A DNA stretch of 11,295 nucleotides from Chitinophagales bacterium (GCA_013695715.1 JACCZZ010000123.1:1-11295); one strand, 5' to 3'. Shown: positions 1 through 6,367, counted from the first letter of the stretch. Notes: generated from the sequence alone by a model not told the origin. Made by a program: numbers and translations.

Positions 1-36
1 CTGTGCCATATAACGCGAAATTAATTGTTTGAAATA

Positions 37-44
37 CAAAGATA
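37..44 (-). promoter_or_regulatory. Possible -7 promoter element for a gene off the left edge
   Basis: Read on the minus strand the bases are TATCTTTG, an exact match to the Bacteroidota -7 consensus TAnnTTTG. No TTTG-like -33 element lies at the expected distance upstream. Downstream on the same strand, positions 9-1 read ATG GCA CAG, which could be the first three codons of a gene running out of the window, with a leader of roughly 20 to 25 bases. An eight-base match alone is weak evidence, so this is a suggestion only. Confidence 0.3.
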
Positions 45-101
45 GAAGCTGCTTCCGGATATTTGATGTATGGGTTTTTAGCGTCTCAATTTATCTCTGC
101 G

Positions 102-809
102 TTATGCCATTGTATGATACACTGCAAACACATCATCATCGTCTTCCATCATCTCTACCAGCTTATAAACCTCTTCAGCTTCGGCATTTGTTACTTCTTT
201 TGAATTTATAGGCAACCACTGTTTCTCCGAACTTACAGGAACAATTCCTTTCGATTCAAGTCCTTTAAGCATTGAGCCGAAATCACTAAACCTCGTTGTT
301 ATGTAAATGCCATCTTCTTCCTGTTCAATATCCTCTGCACCAAAATCAATTAAATCCAGTTCCAGATCATCAAGACTAATACCTTCCCCTGCAATTTTGA
401 AAACTCCCTTTCGATCAAACATAAATGCTACTGATCCACTTGTGCCCAGGCTTCCATTACCTTTCGAAAAATACATCCTAATATTTGCAACAGTTCTTGT
501 CGGGTTGTCTGTTGCACAATCGATCATTAATGCAATGCCATGGGGTGCATAACCTTCATAAGTAATCTCCTCATAATTGCTTGAGTCTTTTGAGGTGGCC
601 CGCTTGATAGCCGCGTCTACCCTGTCCTTGGGCATATTTACAGCTTTAGCATTCTGAATGGCTAATCGCAGCCGCGGATTATTTTCTGCATCAGCACCTC
701 CATTCTTAACTGCAATGGCAATCTCTTTACCGATCTTGGTGAAAGCCTTTGCCATCTTATCCATCCGGGCAAAGATTTTATGTTTCCTCTTTTCGAAAAT
801 TCTTCCCAT
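102..809 (-). CDS. yebC: YebC/PmpR (TACO1) family translation factor
   Basis: A 235-residue protein, close to the usual family length of about 240. The family was long annotated as a DNA-binding regulator. More recent work on bacterial YebC and mitochondrial TACO1 supports a cytoplasmic role at the ribosome, easing translation of proline-rich stretches. Visible landmarks are the basic N-terminus (MGRIFEKRKHKIFARMDKMA), the helical segment with NPRLRLAIQNAK near residues 44-55, the YEGYAPHGIALMI strand near residues 84-96, the DNPTRTVANIR segment, and GSLGTSGSVAFMF near residues 118-130. The acidic C-terminus (MMEDDDDVFAVYHTMA) is typical. The Bacteroidota form starts MGR rather than the proteobacterial MAGHSKW, so the ATG at 809 fits the family. 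It is transcribed divergently from the carboxyltransferase gene across a 125-bp gap. The minus strand holds a near-consensus TTATTTTG at 853-846 that could be its -7 element. No defect is seen. Confidence 0.95.
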   Translation of the reverse strand: MGRIFEKRKHKIFARMDKMAKAFTKIGKEIAIAVKNGGADAENNPRLRLAIQNAKAVNMPKDRVDAAIKRATSKDSSNYEEITYEGYAPHGIALMIDCATDNPTRTVANIRMYFSKGNGSLGTSGSVAFMFDRKGVFKIAGEGISLDDLELDLIDFGAEDIEQEEDGIYITTRFSDFGSMLKGLESKGIVPVSSEKQWLPINSKEVTNAEAEEVYKLVEMMEDDDDVFAVYHTMA

Positions 810-884
810 TATTCATTTAGTTGTCGATACCAATTCTTAATACCGCAAAATAAGAGATTAAACTTTTCTATTGACATCAATTCC

Positions 885-892
885 TATTTTTG
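885..892 (+). promoter_or_regulatory. Probable -7 promoter element of the carboxyltransferase gene
   Basis: TATTTTTG matches the Bacteroidota -7 consensus TAnnTTTG exactly and lies 42 bases before the ATG at 935. That would give a leader of roughly 35 to 40 bases. No good TTTG element occurs at the expected -33 distance. A TTGACA at 871-876 resembles a sigma-70 -35 box but is only 8 bases from the octamer, too close to pair with it. The identical octamer also precedes the genes at 4436 and 6491. Confidence 0.45.
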
Positions 893-934
893 ACCACCAG
901 ACGTTTAATGGCGCTTGCAAGTTGAAATTTTAGA

Positions 935-2563
935 ATGGATTTACAATACAACAAGAACGAGGATCAAAATTTATTGCTGCTTAGTGAAGTAAGGCAGAAG
1001 CTTGATAAGATCAGGCTTGGTGGCGGGAAAAAGAATATTGAGAAGCAGCACGAAAAAGGAAAGCTTACTGCACGGGAAAGGATAAGTTATCTGCTCGATA
1101 AGGAAAAGCCATCTTTTGAGCTGGGCGCTTTCGCAGGTTATGAGATGTATGAAGAACAGGGAGGCTGTCCCGCAGGTGGTGTAATTGTGATGATGGGATA
1201 TGTTTCCGGTCATCAATGTATTGTTGTGGCTAATGATGCCACTGTGAAGGCAGGAGCCTGGTTTCCGATCACTGCAAAGAAAAACCTAAGGGCACAGGAG
1301 ATAGCGATGGAAAACAGGATTGCTATCATATACCTTGTTGATAGCGCAGGTGTTTTTCTGCCAATGCAGGATGAGATTTTTCCTGATAAGGAACACTTCG
1401 GAAGAATCTTTCGGAATAATGCGCTCATGAGCTCGATGGGAATTAATCAGATAGCTGCTGTGATGGGAAGCTGCGTTGCAGGAGGAGCATATCTTCCTAT
1501 CATGAGCGACGAGGCTATGATTGTGGATAAAACAGGCTCTATATTTCTTGCTGGTCCTTTTTTAGTGAAAGCTGCTATAGGAGAAGATGTTGATCAGGAA
1601 TCGCTTGGTGGCGCAACTACACATTCTGAAGTTTCCGGTGTTACGGATTACAAATGTAAAAATGATGAAGAGTGTCTCGATCGTATACGAAGCATAATGG
1701 CAAAGATTGGGGAACATGAAAAAGCGGGATTTAACCGGACTGCTTCATCACCTCCAAAGCACAATGAAAAAGAGATCTACGGATTGTTGCCGACAGACAG
1801 CGGCAAGCAATACGATACACATGAGTTGATTGAACGCCTTGTAGATGATTCTGCTTACGATGAATATAAAGCAGGATATGGGAAATCTATTGTTTGCTCT
1901 TATGCGCGCATTGATGGATGGGCAGTTGGTATCGTTGCGAACCAACGCAAGGTGGTAAAGAATAAAAAAGGAGAAATGCAGTTTGGAGGAGTAATCTATT
2001 CTGATTCAGCAGACAAGGCTACCCGTTTTATCATGAACTGCAACCAGAAAAAGATACCATTGGTCTTCATGCAGGATGTTACAGGATTTATGGTCGGATC
2101 AAAATCAGAGCAAGGAGGCATAATCAAAGACGGTGCGAAAATGGTGAATGCAGTAGCCAACAGCGTGGTGCCAAAGATCACCATCATTGTGGGCAACAGC
2201 TATGGAGCAGGAAACTATGCAATGTGCGGGAAGGCTTATGACCCACGGATTATTGTAGGCTGGCCCACCGCAAAAATTGCGGTGATGGGTGGAAGTCAGG
2301 CGGCAAATACTTTGCTGCAGATACAAGTTTCTTCATTGAAAGCTAAGGGTGAAAAAATTACTCCTGAAGATGAAAAAAAATTATTAGATGAGATCATGCA
2401 CCGGTATGCAAAACAAACATCGCCTTATTATGCTGCTGCCCGACTCTGGATTGACGCGATCATTGATCCGCTTGAAACAAGAAAAGTAATTTCTATGACT
2501 ATTGAGGCTGCTAATCATGCACCTATTACGAGGGCTTTTAATGTGGGTGTAATACAGACTTAA
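935..2563 (+). CDS. Acyl-CoA carboxylase, carboxyltransferase (beta) subunit
   Basis: A 542-residue biotin-dependent carboxyltransferase of the propionyl-CoA / methylcrotonyl-CoA carboxylase beta type. It would move the carboxyl group from carboxybiotin to an acyl-CoA in the cytoplasm. Two crotonase-like halves are visible. The N-terminal half has TARERI (45-50), VANDATVKAGAWFP (98-111), YLVDSAG (133-139) and the glycine-rich GSCVAGGAYLP (178-188). The C-terminal half has GGVIYSDSADKATRFI (351-366), QDVTGFMVG (380-388) and GNSYGAGNYAMCGKAYDPR (420-438). The ATVKGGA-like and SADKATRFI blocks are closer to methylcrotonyl-CoA carboxylase beta than to classical PccB, but the substrate cannot be fixed from sequence. 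No biotin carboxylase or biotin carrier gene is in the window, so the partner subunit must be encoded elsewhere. The ATG at 935 gives MDLQYNKNED, which resembles the family start. No convincing Shine-Dalgarno precedes it. The gene is intact. Confidence 0.93.
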   Translation: MDLQYNKNEDQNLLLLSEVRQKLDKIRLGGGKKNIEKQHEKGKLTARERISYLLDKEKPSFELGAFAGYEMYEEQGGCPAGGVIVMMGYVSGHQCIVVANDATVKAGAWFPITAKKNLRAQEIAMENRIAIIYLVDSAGVFLPMQDEIFPDKEHFGRIFRNNALMSSMGINQIAAVMGSCVAGGAYLPIMSDEAMIVDKTGSIFLAGPFLVKAAIGEDVDQESLGGATTHSEVSGVTDYKCKNDEECLDRIRSIMAKIGEHEKAGFNRTASSPPKHNEKEIYGLLPTDSGKQYDTHELIERLVDDSAYDEYKAGYGKSIVCSYARIDGWAVGIVANQRKVVKNKKGEMQFGGVIYSDSADKATRFIMNCNQKKIPLVFMQDVTGFMVGSKSEQGGIIKDGAKMVNAVANSVVPKITIIVGNSYGAGNYAMCGKAYDPRIIVGWPTAKIAVMGGSQAANTLLQIQVSSLKAKGEKITPEDEKKLLDEIMHRYAKQTSPYYAAARLWIDAIIDPLETRKVISMTIEAANHAPITRAFNVGVIQT

Positions 2564-2593
2564 TTTCTAATATAACTTATTAAAGTGATCCAA

Positions 2594-2646
2594 CAAGATC
2601 GCTTCATCTTGCGAGTCGCCTTTCTGTAAGATGCAATCTGATGAAG
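2594..2646. repeat. Repeat-like segment with nested inverted repeats
   Basis: CAAGAT (2594-2599) and ATCTTG (2606-2611) form a perfect 6-bp inverted repeat around a 6-base loop. Overlapping it, CTTCATC (2602-2608) pairs with GATGAAG (2640-2646). The longer arms CTTCATC-TTGC and GCAA-tct-GATGAAG extend the match with a three-base interruption. AGATCGCTTCA (2596-2606) matches 10 of 11 bases of AGATTGCTTCA in the next repeat (2670-2680), so this may be a degenerate relative. It starts about 30 bases after the carboxyltransferase stop codon, but no T-run follows it, so it is not a convincing intrinsic terminator. Confidence 0.4.
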
Positions 2647-2657
2647 TTATGCAGCCT

Positions 2658-2706
2658 GCTTTTATTGGGAGATTGCTTCACTCCGTTCGCAATGACGGCT
2701 TTTATT
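2658..2706. repeat. Short dispersed repeat flanked by 9-bp direct repeats
   Basis: The core GAGATTGCTTCACTCCGTTCGCAATGACG (2669-2697) belongs, from memory, to a sequence pattern scattered through intergenic DNA of many bacteria; the other strand begins CGTCATTGCGA and ends GAAGCAATCTC. ATTGC and GCAAT form the outer inverted arms. The unit is bounded on each side by the identical nonamer GCTTTTATT (2658-2666 and 2698-2706), as a target-site duplication would look. Nothing in it codes for protein. Its identity as a mobile or structural repeat is inferred and was not tested by a genome-wide search. Confidence 0.6.
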
Positions 2707-2995
2707 CTATTGCTTTACAAACTTCACCTACTTCCTCTTGCCATCGCTCTCTATTGTCAGCAAATAAACTCCTTGTGGCAGTTTAGAAACATTGATGTTG
2801 CAGATGCTTGACCACTGAGGTCTGTTCTCTGTGTAAACAACTTCGCCTAACTGGTTAGTGATGGTAAGCATGCCCTCTTTATTCTTTGGCAGCTCATAGC
2901 TCACAGCAAACACCGTTGTCTGGATTGGGAATGATTCTCAGGCTTTTGATTTCACTGCTGGCAAGTATCGTTGTAGGAATTGAAAGAGCTTTCAT
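2707..2995 (-). pseudogene. Decayed type IX secretion C-terminal sorting domain
   Basis: Read on the minus strand, two frames together spell a T9SS type A sorting domain. From the ATG at 2995 the first frame gives a short lead and then IKSLRIIPNPDNG, ending at 2912. The second frame continues from 2910 with VSYELPKNKEGMLTITNQ, then LGEVVYTE, INVSKLPQGVYLLTIESD and GKRK. A TAG at 2730-2728 interrupts it, followed in frame by VKFVKQ and a second TAG at 2709-2707. PNPxNG, LPQGVYLL and a final KFVKQ are the usual landmarks of such domains, which target exported proteins to the T9SS translocon. Restoring two bases (GGTGTTTTTGC for GGTGTTTGC) would rejoin the frames. No passenger protein is present: a stop (TAA, 3010-3008) lies just upstream. 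It is an orphan remnant, unless the frameshift and stop are assembly errors. Confidence 0.75.
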
Positions 2996-3033
2996 TGCAT
3001 TACAAGTTTAACTAATTTACTCTTTCATAGTAA

Positions 3034-3603
3034 TTAACCATCATTTCCCCATCTAAAGGTATTCAATTCAAATCCGGCAAGATGCAGAGCCCGGTCAACT
3101 ACCGTTGCTGCAACTTCTTCAAAGCTTTTTGGTAAAGAATAAAATGAGGGCGTAGCGGGGCAGATTATTCCACCCGCTTCGGTAATCAATTTCATGTTGT
3201 TGATGTGAATCAAATTGTAAGGAGTATCCCTGATAATCAAAATAAGTTTCCTTCTCTCTTTCAACATAACGTCTGCGGCCCTCGTTATAAGGTCATCAGA
3301 GATTCCAGCCGCAATTCTACCCATTGTTCCCATGGAGCATGGGCAAATTATCATTGCATCGTACCCTGCCGATCCGCTTGCAAAAGGAGCTGTGAAGTCG
3401 TTTTTTTCAAAGTATGGAAAAGTATAACGGGATAGATCATCTGATGCCAGCTCATGTTTCCACACAAACTTTGCATTGTCACTCATCACCACCCCCACGT
3501 TTTCAATCTGGGCGCTTAATAGCAGGAGCTTATCAAATAATACTTTGGCATAAATGCTACCACTGGCGCCAGTAACTCCTATAACTAATTTTTTCTTCAC
3601 CAT
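3034..3603 (-). CDS. ubiX: UbiX-type flavin prenyltransferase
   Basis: A 189-residue protein of normal family length. UbiX joins a dimethylallyl group to reduced FMN, making prenylated FMN for UbiD-family decarboxylases, for example in quinone biosynthesis. The flavin-binding TGASGSIY is at residues 11-18 and CPCSMGT at 87-93, followed by RIAAGISDDLITRAADV and LKERRKL. By spacing against Pseudomonas UbiX as I recall it, S14, K115, R125, Y155 and R171 line up with catalytic residues S15, K129, R139, Y169 and R185. The position of E140 is D126 here (RDTPY instead of RETP), a conservative change. The C-terminal LAGFELNTFRWGN is typical of the Bacteroidota form. The ATG at 3603 begins MVKKKLVIGVTGASG and leaves the first strand intact. 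No UbiD partner is in the window. The gene stands alone, convergent with the carboxyltransferase gene and divergent from the thioredoxin-like gene. Confidence 0.93.
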   Translation of the reverse strand: MVKKKLVIGVTGASGSIYAKVLFDKLLLLSAQIENVGVVMSDNAKFVWKHELASDDLSRYTFPYFEKNDFTAPFASGSAGYDAMIICPCSMGTMGRIAAGISDDLITRAADVMLKERRKLILIIRDTPYNLIHINNMKLITEAGGIICPATPSFYSLPKSFEEVAATVVDRALHLAGFELNTFRWGNDG

Positions 3604-3819
3604 ACAAAATATTTATTCTCCTAAGATTTCAATCAAGGGGCGAAATCCTTTTGTCATGTAAATATCACCTAATCAAATGTGAGATTTAAAAGGCTACCTA
3701 TTTCCAATATAGATTCAGTTTACTGCCTACTTATTCTCCATGTTGGTAAAACCTTAGTATCTTTATGATTGGTTTATTGGAACCATTTTTGAACTTCTGA
3801 GCTTTTTACAAACTACAAT

Positions 3820-4350
3820 ATGAGAAAAATCAGCTTTGTATTTTTTATTATGAGTTTTATTGCTTCTGCAGATATTTTCGCTCAGGCTGTCCCTGAGGCA
3901 ATCAAGTGGATGTCAATCTCTGATGCAGAAAAGTTATCTAAAGAGCATCCGAAGAAAATCTTGATTGATGTATACACAGACTGGTGTGGCTGGTGCAAGA
4001 GATTAGATGCCACTACTTATAAAGATCCGATCATAGTGAAACTTTTGAATGACAATTTTTATGCAGTTAAATTAAATGCCGAATCAAAAGATAAAATTTC
4101 ATACCAGGGGCAGGAATATCAATTTGACGCATCGAAGAGAATAAATACTGTTGCTGCTCTGTTCCTTAATGCTCAGGGAGGTTATCCTACTACCACTTTC
4201 CTCGATGAAAAGCTGCAGGTAATTTCCATCATCCCGGGTTATCTTGCAACGGATATGATGCAGAATGTGCTGCATTATTTTTCTGAAAACCACTACCTCA
4301 CAACTGACTGGAACACATACCTTTCCTCGCTAAGCAGCGTTACAAAGTAA
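3820..4350 (+). CDS. Exported thioredoxin-fold protein with CGWC motif
   Basis: A 176-residue protein with a signal peptide: basic MRKI, a hydrophobic core FVFFIMSFIASADIF, and a likely signal peptidase I site after IFA-Q near residue 22. The mature part is a thioredoxin fold of the DUF255/Thioredoxin_7 type. It has the redox motif DWCGWCK with C56 and C59, and a likely cis-proline at P123 in GGYPTTTFLDE. It probably acts in the periplasm as a disulfide reductase or oxidoreductase; the partner is unknown. There is no lipobox cysteine. Roughly 25 residues between the active-site helix and the cis-proline strand (SKDKISYQGQEYQFDASKR) form an insertion common in this subgroup. The gene is monocistronic: 216 bp separate it from ubiX and a strong terminator follows. 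A weak -7-like CATTTTTG lies at 3784-3791, about 30 bases before the start codon. Confidence 0.85.
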   Translation: MRKISFVFFIMSFIASADIFAQAVPEAIKWMSISDAEKLSKEHPKKILIDVYTDWCGWCKRLDATTYKDPIIVKLLNDNFYAVKLNAESKDKISYQGQEYQFDASKRINTVAALFLNAQGGYPTTTFLDEKLQVISIIPGYLATDMMQNVLHYFSENHYLTTDWNTYLSSLSSVTK

Positions 4351-4367
4351 AAAAATATCATAAATGG

Positions 4368-4402
4368 AAAACTCAATCTTGCAAAAGGTTGAGTTTTTTT
4401 TT
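4368..4402 (+). terminator. Strong intrinsic terminator after the thioredoxin-like gene
   Basis: ACTCAATCTT (4371-4380) pairs with AAGGTTGAGT (4385-4394) around a GCAA tetraloop of the GNRA type, with one G-U pair. Three further A-T pairs extend the stem to 13. A run of nine T residues follows (4394-4402). It begins 17 bases after the stop codon at 4350. The end of the T-run also supplies the TTTG that looks like the -33 element of the next promoter. Confidence 0.9.
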
Positions 4403-4430
4403 GGCTAAGGCCCATAATCAGGTATTTTTG
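4400..4430 (+). promoter_or_regulatory. Consensus Bacteroidota promoter of the DUF3822-rsmD-coaD run
   Basis: TTTG (4400-4403), a 19-base spacer, and TATTTTTG (4423-4430) match both parts of the Bacteroidota consensus (-33 TTTG, -7 TAnnTTTG) with ordinary spacing. The octamer ends only five bases before the ATG at 4436, so transcription would begin at or within a base or two of the start codon, giving a leaderless message. The -33 element overlaps the T-run of the preceding terminator. The transcription start is inferred, not shown. Confidence 0.6.
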
Positions 4431-4435
4431 GCCGG

Positions 4436-5287
4436 ATGTCAACCGCTATCCATTCCAGTTATATAATCCCTGGGGCTCTTTATGGTGCAGCTAAATCGAT
4501 TCCGGCAAATCCTGGCGACTTTTCTTTAAGAGCACTGATTACTCCGAATCAACTGGCAGTGCTCATTTCAGAAAACAAATCAAAAAAAATCTTTCAGCTT
4601 CAACCTTTCCAATTTGCTGAGCATCTATCAAAAAGTGCATGGGTAGCGTCAATTAATTCTATTATTCAGAATGAATGGTTTTTCAAGCAGGAGTGGTCAA
4701 TAAAAAAGATTGCCGTCTTTCTGCCAGATTTTACCCTGATTCCACGACAATTCTACTCTATGGAAACAAGGGAGACATTTATCTCCTGGAATATAGCCAC
4801 TGATCAAGAGGATGCCTGTATTACTGATTCAGTAGATGGCACAGATATAAACCTAATTTATTCCAGTCCAAAACAATTGCTTTGGCCTCCTCATACTGAA
4901 ATCAGGCATTCACTTACTGTTTTGTTGAGATATCTGCTGCAATGGCATAATATTTCCAGACCCAATAATATTTATACTTACATCCAGCAGAGTTCATTTC
5001 AATTAATCTACTTTAAAGACAGATCACTCCATTTTTGTAACAGCTTTAACTTTCACTCACCCGATGATTTTACCTATTACCTGTTATTTGCCTGCAAGCA
5101 ATTAAATCTTAACCCTGAAAGTTTAACCGTAACCTTTATGGGTGAAATCATGCGTGAATCCTCCCTTTTCAGATTGTTAAGCAGATACGTACATAATGTT
5201 GAATTTGCACAGATGCCTACCGAGTGGCAATTTGACAAGGACTATACGCTGCCTGGTCATTTCTTTTATAATTTATTTTGCATATAG
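4436..5287 (+). CDS. DUF3822 family protein
   Basis: A 283-residue protein of the DUF3822 family, which is largely confined to Bacteroidota and has no established function. I recall that a Bacteroides member was solved structurally and described as having an actin-like ATPase fold; no obvious nucleotide-binding motif is visible here. Seen in the sequence: a YIIPGALYGA stretch near the start, AVFLPDFTLIPRQFY (92-106), which matches the part where family members read 'can F-x-L-V-P', a HSLTVLLRYLL helix near residue 160, and the ending PGHFFYNLFCI, close to the family's usual H-x-F-x-N-L. There is no signal peptide or membrane segment, so it is probably cytoplasmic. Three bases separate its stop codon from the rsmD start, implying co-transcription and perhaps a role near ribosome maturation. 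The ATG at 4436 is the only sensible start; the next methionine would remove the first third. Confidence 0.8.
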   Translation: MSTAIHSSYIIPGALYGAAKSIPANPGDFSLRALITPNQLAVLISENKSKKIFQLQPFQFAEHLSKSAWVASINSIIQNEWFFKQEWSIKKIAVFLPDFTLIPRQFYSMETRETFISWNIATDQEDACITDSVDGTDINLIYSSPKQLLWPPHTEIRHSLTVLLRYLLQWHNISRPNNIYTYIQQSSFQLIYFKDRSLHFCNSFNFHSPDDFTYYLLFACKQLNLNPESLTVTFMGEIMRESSLFRLLSRYVHNVEFAQMPTEWQFDKDYTLPGHFFYNLFCI

Positions 5288-5290
5288 CTT

Positions 5291-5854
5291 ATGAGAGTAA
5301 TTAGTGGAAAGCTGGGCGGAAGAAAATTTTATCCCCCTGATAATCTTCCCACACGACCGACGACAGATTTTGCCAAAACAGGATTATTTAATATCCTTAA
5401 CAACAACTTTGATTTTACTGAAGTCAGTTTTCTTGATCTGTTTAGTGGTACAGGAAGCCTAAGCTTTGAGTTTGCTTCACGGGGAACGGAACGAATTGTA
5501 GCAGTGGACAAAGATGAAGGAGCTATTACATTCATTAAAAAAATGGTAAGAGAATGGAACATTTCATCTATTGAAATTCGCAGAAGTGATGTTTTTAAAT
5601 TTCTTGATAAAAATACTGAGCAGTTCGATATTATTTTTGCAGGCCCGCCCTACGCACTTGAAAATATTGACATGATACCTGGTAGAGTGTTGAATGCGAA
5701 GAATATGAAGCCGGGTGGATGGTTCATCCTGGAAACCTCCCCTAAACATCAATTTAAACAAATGCCAGAACTTATACAATACCGTAATTATGGACAAACA
5801 TATTTTCATTTTTTTCACCTCACTAAGAGTTTAGATAACTCTGTTGAAGATTAA
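5291..5854 (+). CDS. rsmD: RsmD-type 16S rRNA guanine-N2 methyltransferase
   Basis: A 187-residue class I SAM-dependent methyltransferase. RsmD methylates N2 of G966 (E. coli numbering) of 16S rRNA in the assembled small subunit. The N-terminal MRVISGKLGGRKF and RPTTDFAKTGLFNIL (22-36) are diagnostic. The SAM-binding motif I is DLFSGTG (49-55), the acidic ribose-binding strand ends at D73 (VAVDKDE), and GGWFILE (142-148) forms a late strand. The catalytic motif IV, normally DPPY or DPPF, reads AGPPY (117-121): G118 replaces the aspartate, encoded by GGC at 5642-5644. This may be a lineage feature, since everything else is intact, but it could alter activity. The gene sits three bases after the DUF3822 gene and 42 bases before coaD; an rsmD-coaD neighbourhood is common in bacteria. 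Confidence 0.92.
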   Translation: MRVISGKLGGRKFYPPDNLPTRPTTDFAKTGLFNILNNNFDFTEVSFLDLFSGTGSLSFEFASRGTERIVAVDKDEGAITFIKKMVREWNISSIEIRRSDVFKFLDKNTEQFDIIFAGPPYALENIDMIPGRVLNAKNMKPGGWFILETSPKHQFKQMPELIQYRNYGQTYFHFFHLTKSLDNSVED

Positions 5855-5896
5855 TTGAAGCATAGCAATATTACTTTCTGTTGTTAAAACATCATC

Positions 5897-6367
5897 ATGA
5901 ACAAAATAAGTGTCTTCCCCGGTTCCTTTGATCCGGTTACCATCGGACATATTGATATTATCAATCGGGGTATGCCGCTATTCGATAAACTCATTATTGG
6001 TATTGGAATAAATTCACAGAAGAAATACTTATTTCCTCTTGAAAGGCGAATTGCCTGGCTAAAAAAAATCTATGAATATGAACCGCGCATTGAAGTGGAA
6101 AGCTATACGGGCCTTACAGTAAATTTTTGTGAGCAAAAGGGAGCTAAATATATATTAAGAGGCATTCGCAGTTCAGGAGATTTTGAATTTGAAAGAGCAG
6201 TTTCTCAAACCAATCGTGTACTGAGCAGAAATATTGAAACAATTTTTATTTTGGCAAATCCATCACTTGCACCTATCTCATCTTCAATAGTAAGGGATGT
6301 AATAATTAATGGAGGTGATGCCTCGCCATTTATACCTGAAGAAATTGAAAAATTAATAAGGCCCTGA
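5897..6367 (+). CDS. coaD: Phosphopantetheine adenylyltransferase
   Basis: A 156-residue cytoplasmic enzyme that transfers AMP from ATP to 4'-phosphopantetheine, giving dephospho-CoA, the penultimate step of coenzyme A synthesis. The nucleotidyltransferase signature is complete: GSFDPVTIGH (9-18, with T15 and H18), LRGIRSSGDFEFE (87-99), and ISSSIVR (127-133). Length and the ending FIPEEIEKLI are normal for the family. The ATG at 5897 places PGSFDP at its usual distance from the start. It is the last gene of the DUF3822-rsmD-coaD run; 123 bp follow before the next gene, with no clear intrinsic terminator. Coenzyme A is the carrier of the substrates of the carboxylase at 935, but the genes are not adjacent enough to argue for co-regulation. 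Confidence 0.96.
   Translation: MNKISVFPGSFDPVTIGHIDIINRGMPLFDKLIIGIGINSQKKYLFPLERRIAWLKKIYEYEPRIEVESYTGLTVNFCEQKGAKYILRGIRSSGDFEFERAVSQTNRVLSRNIETIFILANPSLAPISSSIVRDVIINGGDASPFIPEEIEKLIRP

Noticed and set aside
1..9. ATG GCA CAG on the minus strand as the start of a gene off the left edge
   Set aside because: Three codons cannot establish a gene; noted only in connection with the octamer at 44-37.
29..211. 60-codon plus-strand frame at the left edge
   Set aside because: Its second half overlaps the 3' end of yebC on the other strand and the translation (THHHRLPSSLPAYKPLQLRH) is an antisense shadow with no family resemblance.
871..890. TTGACA with a TATTTT as a sigma-70 promoter
   Set aside because: The spacer is 8 bases rather than about 17. 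The octamer fits the Bacteroidota consensus better.
2728..2913. Separate 61-residue protein starting at GTG 2913
   Set aside because: It is the middle part of the broken sorting domain. The upstream frame and the residues after the TAG continue the same domain.
3205..3435. 76-codon plus-strand frame inside ubiX
   Set aside because: It lies antisense within a well-supported gene and shows no recognisable domain.
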